From Streptosporangium album (GTDB taxonomy: Bacteria > Actinomycetota > Actinomycetes > Streptosporangiales > Streptosporangiaceae), in the NCBI RefSeq assembly GCF_014203795.1, contig NZ_JACHJU010000003.1:682001-746000 (forward strand): DNA of 64,000 bases, read 5' to 3'. Below are positions 8,063 through 15,871 of the stretch, piece after piece. Every line of letters starts with the position of its first letter. Position 1 is the stretch's first letter. Under the pieces are notes generated by a model, which did not search any database, was not told the origin of the DNA, and worked only from the letters and a program-made list of their open reading frames with translations. Position numbers and translations under genes: made by a program.

Positions 8063-8860
8063 CTATCCAAGGAACTCCCGTAGCGAACGCGGTTCGCGAC
8101 CCAGGATGTCCGCCACGGTCGTGGTCGTGCTCGCCCAGCGCCCATCCCCGATCTGCGACATGAGTTCGGCCAGGTCACGGGCCCCTTGGGCGGGCATGCC
8201 GCGCTTCTCCAGGTGAACGGCGGCTTCCTCGACCGACAGGTCCACGTAACGCACGGTCCGGCCGAGTGCTCGGGTGAGCTCGGCGGCGATCTCGTCATGG
8301 GTGGGCGCCACCGGCCCGGTGAGCTCGTAAGTGGCGTCGGCCCCGACGGGACGCGTGAGCAGCACGGCCGCGACCGCCGCGATGTCACGCGCGTCGATGT
8401 AGCCGACCCTGCCCCTGCCGTACGAGCCGAAGATCCGCCCCTCCTCGTCGACGTCGCCCGCGAGATTCTGCATGAAGCCGACGGGCGCCAGGATCGAGCA
8501 CGGCACTCCCGAGGCTTTGAGATGCTCGTCGACCTGTCCGTGCATGCCGAACCCGAGCAGGCTGCTCGACGTCACGCCGCGCACGGAGACGGTCACCACC
8601 TGCGCCACACCCGCGGCCGCCGCATGATCGATGACCGCCTGATGCGCTCGCACGAAACCCGGCCACGGCGCGCTGTTGAGAAAGAGCCTGTCACCCGGCT
8701 CGAGCGGGATGCTCTCCGGCCGCTCCAGGTTGCCGACCACGTAGTCGCATCCCAGTTCCTCGCCCTGTTCCGCGCGCCGTACCACGGCTCGCGCTGCACC
8801 GCCCAGTGCCTCGATCAGCGCACGCCCGATCGTGCCTGTCGCACCCGTAACCACAATCAT
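8063..8860 (-). CDS. NmrA-like NAD(P)-binding protein
   Basis: A 265-residue atypical short-chain dehydrogenase. It starts with IVVTGATGTIGRALIEAL, the GxxGxxG dinucleotide loop of NmrA/NAD(P)H:quinone-type proteins. The segment LAPVGFMQNLAGDV and the later YIDARDIAAVAAVLLTRP are characteristic of this group. The ATG at 8860 is chosen because AGGAGG lies 7 bases upstream; a GTG one codon earlier is less well placed. It diverges from a TetR gene 80 bases away, so that regulator likely controls it. A strong stem-loop follows the stop. Confidence 0.88.
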   Translation of the reverse strand: MIVVTGATGTIGRALIEALGGAARAVVRRAEQGEELGCDYVVGNLERPESIPLEPGDRLFLNSAPWPGFVRAHQAVIDHAAAAGVAQVVTVSVRGVTSSSLLGFGMHGQVDEHLKASGVPCSILAPVGFMQNLAGDVDEEGRIFGSYGRGRVGYIDARDIAAVAAVLLTRPVGADATYELTGPVAPTHDEIAAELTRALGRTVRYVDLSVEEAAVHLEKRGMPAQGARDLAELMSQIGDGRWASTTTTVADILGREPRSLREFLG

Positions 8861-8939
8861 CACGCAACCTCCTAAGCGGAATGTCGGCTTCCTGTTCTAT
8901 ACTAAGCGGAAGATCGTCGTCCAGTTCAGGGAGAGTTCA
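8861..8939. promoter_or_regulatory. Divergent promoter with repeated TAAGCGGAA sites
   Basis: The 79-base gap between the divergent genes holds TAAGCGGAA at 8873-8881 and again (TAAGCGGAAG) at 8903-8912, exactly 30 bases apart. CTTCC at 8889-8893 pairs with GGAAG at 8908-8912 as part of an imperfect palindrome. TATACT at 8898-8903 is a plausible -10 for the TetR gene. The repeats are good candidates for the TetR operator. Confidence 0.55.
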
Positions 8940-9449
8940 ATGCGCGCCGATGCCCGCCGCAATCGGGACAGGATCCTGCAGGCGGCACGCGACGCGGTGG
9001 CCGAGCGCGGCACGGACGCGCCGATGGAGCTGATCGCCCGCCGGGCCGGCGTCGGCGTCGGCACGCTCTACCGCCGATTTCCCGACCGCAGCGTGCTGCT
9101 CGCCGCCCTGGCGGAGCAGTACGTTCACGAGCTCATGGACACCCTCGACCACGCCGTGGCGGCCGAGCCTGACGCGTGGGCGGCCATTCGCGCCTTCGTC
9201 GTCTACAGCGTGGAGAAGGGTCGCGGCGCCATCGCGGCCGCGCTGGCCGGGACCTCCGCGCCGCAGGCGAGGCAAGCGCTGGTGCAGCGACTCGACGAGC
9301 TGGTACGGCAGGCGCAGGCGGACGGCGCGATGCGTTCAGATGTCGGCACCGGCGACCTCATGGAGCTGCTCAACGTGTTCGCCTGTCACCCGGGCGTCAT
9401 ACCGGAGCGCTTCCTCCCCCTCATGCTCGACGGCCTAGACCGGCGTTAG
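8940..9449 (+). CDS. TetR-family transcriptional regulator
   Basis: A 169-residue regulator with an N-terminal helix-turn-helix (ELIARRAGVGVGTLYRRFPD at about residues 29-48). The length is slightly short for the family. ATG at 8940 follows GGGAGAG at good spacing. It diverges from the NmrA-like gene, which is the probable target together with itself. The C-terminal region GDLMELLNVFACHPG resembles the SbtR-like C-domain group. It looks intact despite lying among transposon debris. Confidence 0.88.
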   Translation: MRADARRNRDRILQAARDAVAERGTDAPMELIARRAGVGVGTLYRRFPDRSVLLAALAEQYVHELMDTLDHAVAAEPDAWAAIRAFVVYSVEKGRGAIAAALAGTSAPQARQALVQRLDELVRQAQADGAMRSDVGTGDLMELLNVFACHPGVIPERFLPLMLDGLDRR

Positions 9450-9493
9450 CCTTGCCGCCGTAGTAGGTGATCGGGGGCAGCACCGTGCTCCTC

Positions 9494-10083
9494 CTACGCC
9501 GAGACCGGCTTGTCGGGGTCAAGGTGGCGGTAGATCGTGGCGCGGCTGACGCCGAGCCGGTCGGCGATCTGCTGGACGGTGTAGCGGCGCTTCCCGTCGT
9601 CGCCCTTCATCTCGTACAGCGCGCGGGCCATCTCCACGCCGTGAGCGTCCAGGGCCGGGGGCGCCCGCCGACGCGGCCGCACGCTCGGGCCGAGGCCAGC
9701 CCTTCGAGGGTGCCCTCAACAATGAGTTCGCGGAGGAACTCGTCGAAGGCGCCGAACATGTGGAACTGCAGGCGGCCGGACGGCGTAGAGGTGTCGATGC
9801 CCTGCTTCAGCACCAGGAGGTCGACCTCGCGCTCACGGAGCTGTGCCGCCAAGTCCAGCAGGTGGCGCAGAGAACGGGCGGCACGGGACAGGCGGGTGAT
9901 GACGAAGATGTCGCCGGGCCGGAGGTAGTCCAGCGCCTTGTCGAGCTCGGCCCGTCGATCGATCTTCCCGGACGCCTTGTCGATGAAGATCCGGTCGCAT
10001 CCAGCCGCGGTAAGGGCGTCGCGCTGGCTGTCGGGGTTCTGATCGCGAGTGGACACGCGTCCGTAGCCGATCCTGCTCACCAC
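9494..10083 (-). pseudogene. Serine recombinase (resolvase/invertase), frameshifted
   Basis: The N-terminal part (10083 to about 9665) is a complete resolvase catalytic domain. It has GYGRVSTRDQN with the catalytic serine, RRAELDKALDYLRPGD, and VITRLSRAARS with the arginines. The C-terminal part (about 9680-9494), in another frame, is the DNA-binding domain ending YTVQQIADRLGVSRATIYRH. One missing base in the run CCCCGGCCC on the coding strand, near 9665, separates them. It may be inactive or a sequencing error. It resembles Tn3-type resolvases, fitting the transposase fragment upstream. Confidence 0.82.
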
Positions 10084-10085
10084 AT

Positions 10086-10210
10086 AAGTGTCTCATAAAC
10101 GGTTGAGGCGGAAGATAGGGAAACATAGTTTCCGCACGCGGATTTTGAGACATGATCGCAAGGATGAACGTCGAGAACGGGGCGGCGGTCGCTCGATGTC
10201 TCAGCATTGA
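10086..10210. promoter_or_regulatory. Candidate res-like site of the serine recombinase
   Basis: Just upstream of the recombinase start, TGTCTCA occurs at 10089-10095 and 10197-10203, with its inverted form TGAGACA at 10146-10152. A short palindrome GGAAACATAGTTTCC lies at about 10119-10133. Clustered inverted copies upstream of a resolvase gene are how Tn3 res sites are organised, but the subsites are not proven. Confidence 0.4.
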
Positions 10211-10321
10211 TCGATTCCGTACAAGATCACAGCGAGGCTGCCGGGATCCGGCGCAATGAAGGTCACCACAGCGACCTGGACAGAGCCGCTCGTTCGGGGC
10301 TCATGACACGTTTCTTACCGG

Positions 10322-10338
10322 CGCCCCTACGAGGGGCG
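10322..10338 (-). terminator. Short stem-loop downstream of the response regulator
   Basis: CGCCCC (10322-10327) pairs with GGGGCG (10333-10338) around TACGA, 7 bases past the response regulator stop. Confidence 0.5.
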
Positions 10339-10345
10339 GGGCCGG

Positions 10346-10987
10346 TCAGCCGGCGTCCCTGACCAGTAGGGCCGCCTGGACGCGGTTGGAGCAGCCGAGC
10401 TTGGTCAGGATGCGGCTGACGTAGGTTTTGATGGTCGTCTCGGTCATCCGGAGCCGCCGGCCGATCTCGGCGTTGGACATGCCCTCCGCCACCAGGTGCA
10501 GAACCTCCGACTCGCGGGGCGTCAGTGCCGCCAGCCGCCCGGCGGCCTCCCTGCGGCGCCGGGCCTCCACGGGTGTGACCATGCCCAGCACCAGCCGGGT
10601 CACCGGGGGCGAGAGGTAGGCGTCGCCGCCGTGCGCCGCCCGGACCGCGCGGATCAGCTCGTCGGGTGTGCAGTTCTTGAGCACGAACCCGGCCGCGCCG
10701 TTCTGCAGGGCGCGCAGCACGTTCGGCTCGGTGCCGAACGACGTCAGGATCACGGTCCGCAGCGTGGGGACCTTCCGGCGTAGCTCCTCCAGCGCGCCCA
10801 GCCCGTCCAGCACCGGCATGGTGACGTCGATCAACGCCACGTCGGCGCGGTGCCTGATCGCCTCGTCCACGGCCGCCCGGCCGTTCTCCGCCTGCGCGAC
10901 GACCTCGATGTCGGCCGCCGACTCCAGCACCGTGCGGATGCCGGCCGTGATCAGCGGCTCGTCGTCGGCGACCAGCACCCTGATCAC
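10346..10987 (-). CDS. NarL/LuxR-family response regulator
   Basis: A 213-residue two-domain regulator. The receiver domain has the acidic pair D8-D9, the phosphoacceptor D54 in LIDVTMP, and the conserved lysine in GFVLKNC. The C-terminal LuxR helix-turn-helix reads LTPRESEVLHLVAEGMSNAE followed by IGRRLRMTETTIKTYVSRI. The GTG start lies within the TGA of the histidine kinase (GTGA), so both are co-translated. The divergent ABC exporter at 12276 is the likely target (inferred from neighbourhood). Confidence 0.93.
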   Translation of the reverse strand: MIRVLVADDEPLITAGIRTVLESAADIEVVAQAENGRAAVDEAIRHRADVALIDVTMPVLDGLGALEELRRKVPTLRTVILTSFGTEPNVLRALQNGAAGFVLKNCTPDELIRAVRAAHGGDAYLSPPVTRLVLGMVTPVEARRRREAAGRLAALTPRESEVLHLVAEGMSNAEIGRRLRMTETTIKTYVSRILTKLGCSNRVQAALLVRDAG

Positions 10988-12177
10988 GCTCTCACCCCCA
11001 CCAGCATGCTCGCGGGCAGGAGCACGAACGTCAGGGCCGCGACGGCGGCGCCGACGGCGACCATGCGGACGCGCCCGACCGCGGGCAGGTCGTCATCACC
11101 GCCCGGCTCCCCTGCGACGACGGGAAGCATCGCGAAGAGCCGGAACCCGTCGCCGGACAGCCGGTGATCCAGGACCCCGCCGGCCGGTCCCACCCGCTCG
11201 CTCAGCCCGGACAGGCCGTGCCCCGCGCCGGCGGAGACCGGTCCGTCCGGGAGGGGGTTGGCGACGGTGAGCAGCAGCGCGTCGGACTCCCAGTCGACGC
11301 TCACGGTGACCGGCTGGCCCGGGGCGTGCTTGGCCGCGTTGGTCAGCCCCTCCTCCACCACCCGGTAGGCCGCCTGTTCGGCCGCCGGGGGCAGCGGCCG
11401 GGGCTCCCCGCGCTGCCGCAAGGTCACCGCTGCCCCGGCTCCGCGGAACCCCTCCACCAACGTGCCGACGGCCTTCACCGCGACCGACCGATCAGCCGGC
11501 TCTTCCGTTCCGCGGAGCGCCCCGACCAGCTCGTGCAGCTCGTCCATGGCGCCGCGCGCCGCTCCCGCAAGCCGCTGGACGGCCTGCCGCTGTTCTGCGG
11601 GGAGTGCCGACACCTCCAGCGCGGCCGCCTGGATCGACACCAGGCTGAGCCGGTGCCCGAGGGAGTCGTGCATGTCCCTGGCGATCCGGAGCCGCTCCTG
11701 CTCGGCGAGGAGTTCCCGCTCCAGGCCGAGCTGCCGGTTGCGCTGGCCGAGCGCCGACACCAGCCGCTCGTGCTGCGCGAGGTAACGGCCGGCCAGCAGC
11801 GGCAGCGCCACGAAGACGCCGTAGGTGGAGAGAACGCTCGCGATGACCCTGGGGTCCCCGGACGGGCCCCAGAGCCGTACGGCGACGCTTCCGAGCGCCA
11901 CGCCGACCGCCGAACCGGCCACCACGGTGGTGTCCCACCGGGACACCACCTCACGCCCGGCCTGGTAGGCGCTCCAGAGCAACAGGACGTACGCGCCGCC
12001 GGTAAGCGCGGAGAGCACCAGCGCGGCCGTGAACGCACCCGCCGCGGACCGGTAGCGCAGCACGACCACCAGCACCACTGCCGAAGCGATCCAGCCGGGA
12101 AGGCCGTTCCGGGTCCCGGCCAGCAGCAGCGCGGTGTCGACCCCGACCACGACGGCGGCGAGAAGATGTCGGCCCAT
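10984..12177 (-). CDS. Sensor histidine kinase of the NarL partner type (HisKA_3)
   Basis: A 397-residue membrane kinase. It has four or five hydrophobic segments in residues 1-130, a coiled linker, then the dimerisation helix with phospho-accepting H170 in RIARDMHDSLGHRLSLVS. The ATPase domain shows VVEEGLTNAAKHAPG (N box) and GHGLSGLSERV (G box). After the kinase domain comes an extra hydrophobic segment (VRMVAVGAAVAALTFVLLP), which is unusual but seen in some actinomycete kinases. It signals to the overlapping response regulator. Confidence 0.92.
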   Translation of the reverse strand: MGRHLLAAVVVGVDTALLLAGTRNGLPGWIASAVVLVVVLRYRSAAGAFTAALVLSALTGGAYVLLLWSAYQAGREVVSRWDTTVVAGSAVGVALGSVAVRLWGPSGDPRVIASVLSTYGVFVALPLLAGRYLAQHERLVSALGQRNRQLGLERELLAEQERLRIARDMHDSLGHRLSLVSIQAAALEVSALPAEQRQAVQRLAGAARGAMDELHELVGALRGTEEPADRSVAVKAVGTLVEGFRGAGAAVTLRQRGEPRPLPPAAEQAAYRVVEEGLTNAAKHAPGQPVTVSVDWESDALLLTVANPLPDGPVSAGAGHGLSGLSERVGPAGGVLDHRLSGDGFRLFAMLPVVAGEPGGDDDLPAVGRVRMVAVGAAVAALTFVLLPASMLVGVRA

Positions 12178-12203
12178 AGGGGCAGGGTACGCGTTCGAGA
12201 GTG

Positions 12204-12233
12204 TCGACTTTGGCCGACAGGATCGGCGACTTT
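12204..12233. promoter_or_regulatory. Direct repeats between kinase and exporter genes
   Basis: CGACTTT occurs at 12205-12211 and 12227-12233, 22 bases apart (two helical turns). The first copy is also part of an imperfect palindrome, TGTCGAC...GCCGACA. Located 40 bases before the ATPase start, it is a candidate binding site for the response regulator. Confidence 0.4.
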
Positions 12234-12275
12234 CGAGGACTGTGCCCGATCGGCCCGCTTCCTAGCCTGGGTCGG

Positions 12276-13190
12276 GTGATCGAAGTGCAGAACCTCAGCA
12301 AGAGATATGGGACCACCGTCGCGGTCGACGGTCTGTCCTTCACGATACGGCCCGGCCAGGTGACCGGGTTCCTCGGGCCGAACGGCGCAGGAAAGTCCAC
12401 CACGATGCGGATGATGCTGGGCCTCGACCGCCCCACCGGAGGGCGGGTCCTGATCGACGGCGAGCCCTACCGGCTGCTGCCCGAACCGCTGCGGCGGGTC
12501 GGGGCGATGCTGGAGGCGTCGGCCGTACACGGCGGTCGCAGCGCGTACGGCCACCTGCTGTGGCTGGCGCAGACCAACCGGATCCCCAGGGCGCGGGTGC
12601 GGGAGGTCCTGGCGATGGTCGGGTTGGAGAGCGTCGCGGGGAGGCGGGCCGGGGGCTTCTCTCTCGGCATGACCCAGCGGCTCGGCATCGCCGGGGCACT
12701 GCTCGGCGACCCGCCGGTACTGCTCTTCGACGAGCCGGTCAACGGGCTGGATCCCGAGGGCGTCGTGTGGATCAGGAACCTGTTGAAGGGGCTGGCCGCC
12801 GAGGGCCGTGTCGTGTTCGTCTCCAGCCATCTGATGAGCGAGACGGCGCTCACCGCGGAGCACCTCATCGTGATCGGCCGCGGCCGGTTGCTGGCCGACA
12901 CCACCGTTCGGCGGTTCGTCGAGGCCAACTCCCGCTCCTACGTGCGGGTCCGGACACCCGATCCGGAACGGATGCGTGACGCGCTGGTCAGGGCGGGCGT
13001 CCGGGTGGAACGGGCCGCGGACGGATCCCTGGAGGCCTATGGCACGGAGGCCGCGGAGCTCGGTGAGCTGGCCGCGGCCAACGGCCTGACGGTGCACGAG
13101 GTCAGCGCCCAGCGGGCCTCACTGGAAGAGGCGTTCATGGAACTCACCGGGGACACGGTGGAATATCAGGCCGGGGGTGGGCGGCGGTGA
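12276..13190 (+). CDS. ABC transporter ATP-binding protein
   Basis: A 304-residue exporter-type ATPase. It shows Walker A GPNGAGKSTT, signature FSLGMTQRLGIA, Walker B VLLFDEPVNGLDPEG and the switch histidine in SSHL. The C-terminal 80 residues follow the extra domain of drug and bacteriocin ABC-2 ATPases. GTG at 12276 is chosen because the conserved domain begins at once (IEVQNLSKRYG). No ribosome site precedes it, and TAGCCT about 10 bases upstream could be the -10 of a leaderless message. Its stop overlaps the permease start (GTGA). Confidence 0.93.
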   Translation: MIEVQNLSKRYGTTVAVDGLSFTIRPGQVTGFLGPNGAGKSTTMRMMLGLDRPTGGRVLIDGEPYRLLPEPLRRVGAMLEASAVHGGRSAYGHLLWLAQTNRIPRARVREVLAMVGLESVAGRRAGGFSLGMTQRLGIAGALLGDPPVLLFDEPVNGLDPEGVVWIRNLLKGLAAEGRVVFVSSHLMSETALTAEHLIVIGRGRLLADTTVRRFVEANSRSYVRVRTPDPERMRDALVRAGVRVERAADGSLEAYGTEAAELGELAAANGLTVHEVSAQRASLEEAFMELTGDTVEYQAGGGRR

Positions 13191-13975
13191 ACGCGATCTC
13201 CACATGGGCAGTGGTCACCGCCGAATGGACCAAGATCCGGACTGTGCGGTCGACGCTCTGGACCCTGTTGCTGACCTTCGCCCTGAGTGTCGGCCTCGGC
13301 TATCTGGTCAGCCTCAGCTTCCGCGACTCCCTCTCCCGCCTGCCACAGGATCAGCAGGAGACCTTCGCCCCGCTCTTCGCCACCTTCTACAGCCTCACGA
13401 TCGGCCAGCTCCCCCTGGTGGTGTTCGGGGTGCTCGTGGTCACCACCGAGTACACCTCCCGGACGATCAGGGTCTCACTGGCGGCGGTGCCGCGGCGCGG
13501 CCTGTTCTACGGCGCCAAGGTGCTCGCGGTGCTGTCGTCGGCCCTCGGCGTCTCGGCGATCACCGTGCTCGTCACCTTCTTCGCCGCGCAGGCGGCGCTC
13601 GGCCCGCACGGCGTCTCTCTCGGCACGGCGGAGGTGGCGCTCACCGCCACCGGCGCCTGTCTCTACCTGACGGCCATCTGCCTGTTCGCCATGGGGGTGG
13701 CGGCGATGTCCCGCAGCGCCACCAGCTCGCTCGGGATCCTGCTGCCGCTGCTCTTCCTCGGCTCGCAGGGACTCGGCAACGTCCCGGGGTTGAAGCCCTT
13801 CGCGCAGTATCTGCCGGACCAGGCGGGCATGGTGATCATGCACCTCACCGGTCCGCCCGGGGACCCCCGGTTCAGCCGTGACTACGGTCCCTGGGCCGGG
13901 ATGGGCATCCTCTCGCTCTGGGTCGCCGCCGCCCTCGTCGGCGGCTACCTGGTGCTGCGCCGCCGCGACGCCTGA
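13187..13975 (+). CDS. ABC-2 type transporter permease
   Basis: A 262-residue membrane protein with six hydrophobic segments. It starts with the typical amphipathic entry VVTAEWTKIRTVRSTLWTLL. The motif VVTTEYTSRTIRVSLAAVPRR after the second membrane segment is the family hallmark (EYxxGTIR-like). It forms the channel of an exporter with the overlapping ATPase, and the substrate is unknown. It ends with the membrane helix LWVAAALVGGYLVL and a basic tail. Confidence 0.9.
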   Translation: MNAISTWAVVTAEWTKIRTVRSTLWTLLLTFALSVGLGYLVSLSFRDSLSRLPQDQQETFAPLFATFYSLTIGQLPLVVFGVLVVTTEYTSRTIRVSLAAVPRRGLFYGAKVLAVLSSALGVSAITVLVTFFAAQAALGPHGVSLGTAEVALTATGACLYLTAICLFAMGVAAMSRSATSSLGILLPLLFLGSQGLGNVPGLKPFAQYLPDQAGMVIMHLTGPPGDPRFSRDYGPWAGMGILSLWVAAALVGGYLVLRRRDA

Positions 13976-13983
13976 ACCGCCCG

Positions 13984-14000
13984 GCACCGTCGGCCGGTGC
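13984..14000. terminator. Short stem-loop between convergent genes
   Basis: GCACCG at 13984-13989 pairs with CGGTGC at 13995-14000, between the permease stop and the araA remnant stop. Confidence 0.4.
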
Positions 14001-14049
14001 GGAGCTCGCCTGCCGGAGCGCATGCCGGGTCGCGCTGTCTGCTTCCTCA

Positions 14050-15227
14050 TCAGAACCCCTGGGCGAGGCGGTAGTAGGCCTGGTTCCAGCGCAGTTCCTT
14101 GGCGAACTGCCGCGGCGTGGTGCCCGCGTCGATGACGAGCAGCTCGACGCCGAGCATGTCGGCGAAGTCGGTGAGCTCCTCGGTGCCGATCGCGGCCGAA
14201 AGGACCGTGTGGTGGGGGGCGCCGGCGGTGAGCCACGCCTCGGCGGAGGTGCGCAGGTCGGGCCGGGGCTTCCAGACCGCCCTGGCCACAGGCAGGTTCG
14301 GCAGCGGCTCGGCCGGGGCGACCACGTCGACCTCGCTGGCGACCAGCCGGAACCGCTCACCCATGTCCGCCAGGCCCACCACGACGGCGGGGCCGGGCTC
14401 GGCGTCGAAGACCAGCCGGACCGGGTCCTCGCGGCCGCCGATGACGAGGGGGTGGACCTCGCACGAGGGCACGCCGGCGGCGATCGTCGGGCAGACCTCC
14501 AGCATGTGCGCGCCGAGGATGACCTCCTGCCCGGGACGCAGATGGTAGGTGTAGTCCTCCATGAACGAGGTGCCGCCCGGCAGACCGGCCGACATCACCT
14601 TCAACGTGCGCAGCAGCACCGAGGTCTTCCAGTCGCCCTCGCCGCCGAAGCCGTAGCCGTCGGCCACTTGTCGCCCTCGGTGACGGCCACGTCGCGCATG
14701 TTGTCGCCGAACCTGGCCAGTTTCAGCGAGCCCACCTCGGCCCGGCCGGCCGCCGCCCTGGCCCATGCCCCGATCCGCGCCACCACGGACGGGTCGCTCA
14801 CGTGCCCGGCCACGGTCTTCCTGGGTACGCCGAGCCTGGCCTGGATGTAGCCGAACTCGCGGTCGCCGTGCGCCGCCTGGTTCAGGTTCATGAAGTCCAT
14901 GTCGATGGAGCTCCACGGCAGGTCCAGGTTGGCCTGGGTGTGCAGGTGCAGCAGCGGTTTGCGCAGCGCGTCCAGCCCGGCGATCCACATCTTGGCCGGG
15001 GAGAACGTGTGCATCCACGCGACCAGCCCGACGCACTCGTCCGAGGCGTTGGCCTCCAGGCAGATCCTGCGGATCGCCGCGGCGTCGGTGAGCACCGGCT
15101 TCCACTCCACCTCGAAGGGGAGCGCCCCTCCCAGGGCCGTGGCGATCCGCCGGGACTGCTCGGCCACCTGACGCAGCGTGTCCTCGCCGTAGAGCCCCTG
15201 GCTGCCGGTGAGAAACCAGACTTTCAA
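14050..15227 (-). pseudogene. araA: L-arabinose isomerase, internally deleted and frameshifted
   Basis: The first part matches AraA: VWFLTGSQGLYGEDTLRQVA at the start, LVAWMHTFSPAKMWIAGL, and GDNMRDVAVTEGDK. The second part, in another frame, is ADGYGFGGEGDWKTSVLL through to the C-terminus RWNQAYYRLAQGF. In intact enzymes (about 500 residues) roughly 100 residues, including active-site residues, lie between GDK and ADGYG. Here they meet directly at about 14670, out of frame. The start is TTG at 15227, overlapping the araD stop as TTGA, with AGAGGAG upstream. Confidence 0.88.
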
Positions 15228-15871
15228 CGATTGCTCCTCTGTCCGTAGACGTTCTGGTAACGGTTGTACAGGCGGTCGACGTCGCCCTGCGGGATCGGCA
15301 GCGGCTCACCGAGCTGCCGCGAGACGTGCACGGTGCGGGCGACGTCCTCACACATGACGGCGGCCTTCACCGCCGCCTTCGGGGAGTCGCCGATGGCGAA
15401 GACCCCGTGGTTGCGCATCAGGACCGCCGGGGAACGCCGGCCCCGCAACGTGGCGACGACGCCCTGCCCGATGTCGTCGTTGCCGATCAAGGCGAAGGGG
15501 CCCACCGGGATCTCACCGCCGAACTCGTCGGCCATCGCGGTCAGCACGCACGGGATCGGCTCGCCGCGTGCCGCCCAGGCCGAGGCGTACGTGGAGTGGG
15601 TGTGCACCACGCCGTTCACCTCGGGCATGTGCCGGTAGATGTAGGCGTGCGCGGCCGTGTCGCTGGAGGGGGCCAGCGAGCCCTCGACCAGGGCGCCGTC
15701 GAGGTCGCACACGACCATCGACTCAGGGGTCAGGTCGTCGTAGGAGACGCCGCTCGGCTTGATGACGAACAGCTCCTCCCCCGGCACCCGGCCCGAGACG
15801 TTCCCGGCGGTCCAGGCGACCAGGTTGTTGCGGACCAGCTCCCGGTGGAGGACGCAGACGATCTCTCTCAT
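15224..15871 (-). CDS. araD: L-ribulose-5-phosphate 4-epimerase
   Basis: A 215-residue class II aldolase-fold enzyme that converts L-ribulose 5-phosphate to D-xylulose 5-phosphate. It shows TAGNVSGRVPG and KPSGVSYDDL (phosphate binding), HTHSTYASAWAARG with two of the zinc histidines, and MRNHGVFAIGDS with the third. The length is near the usual 230. ATG at 15871 overlaps the araB stop as ATGA. It is the only one of the three catabolic genes here without visible damage, but without AraA and AraB it would have no substrate from arabinose. Confidence 0.9.
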   Translation of the reverse strand: MREIVCVLHRELVRNNLVAWTAGNVSGRVPGEELFVIKPSGVSYDDLTPESMVVCDLDGALVEGSLAPSSDTAAHAYIYRHMPEVNGVVHTHSTYASAWAARGEPIPCVLTAMADEFGGEIPVGPFALIGNDDIGQGVVATLRGRRSPAVLMRNHGVFAIGDSPKAAVKAAVMCEDVARTVHVSRQLGEPLPIPQGDVDRLYNRYQNVYGQRSNR

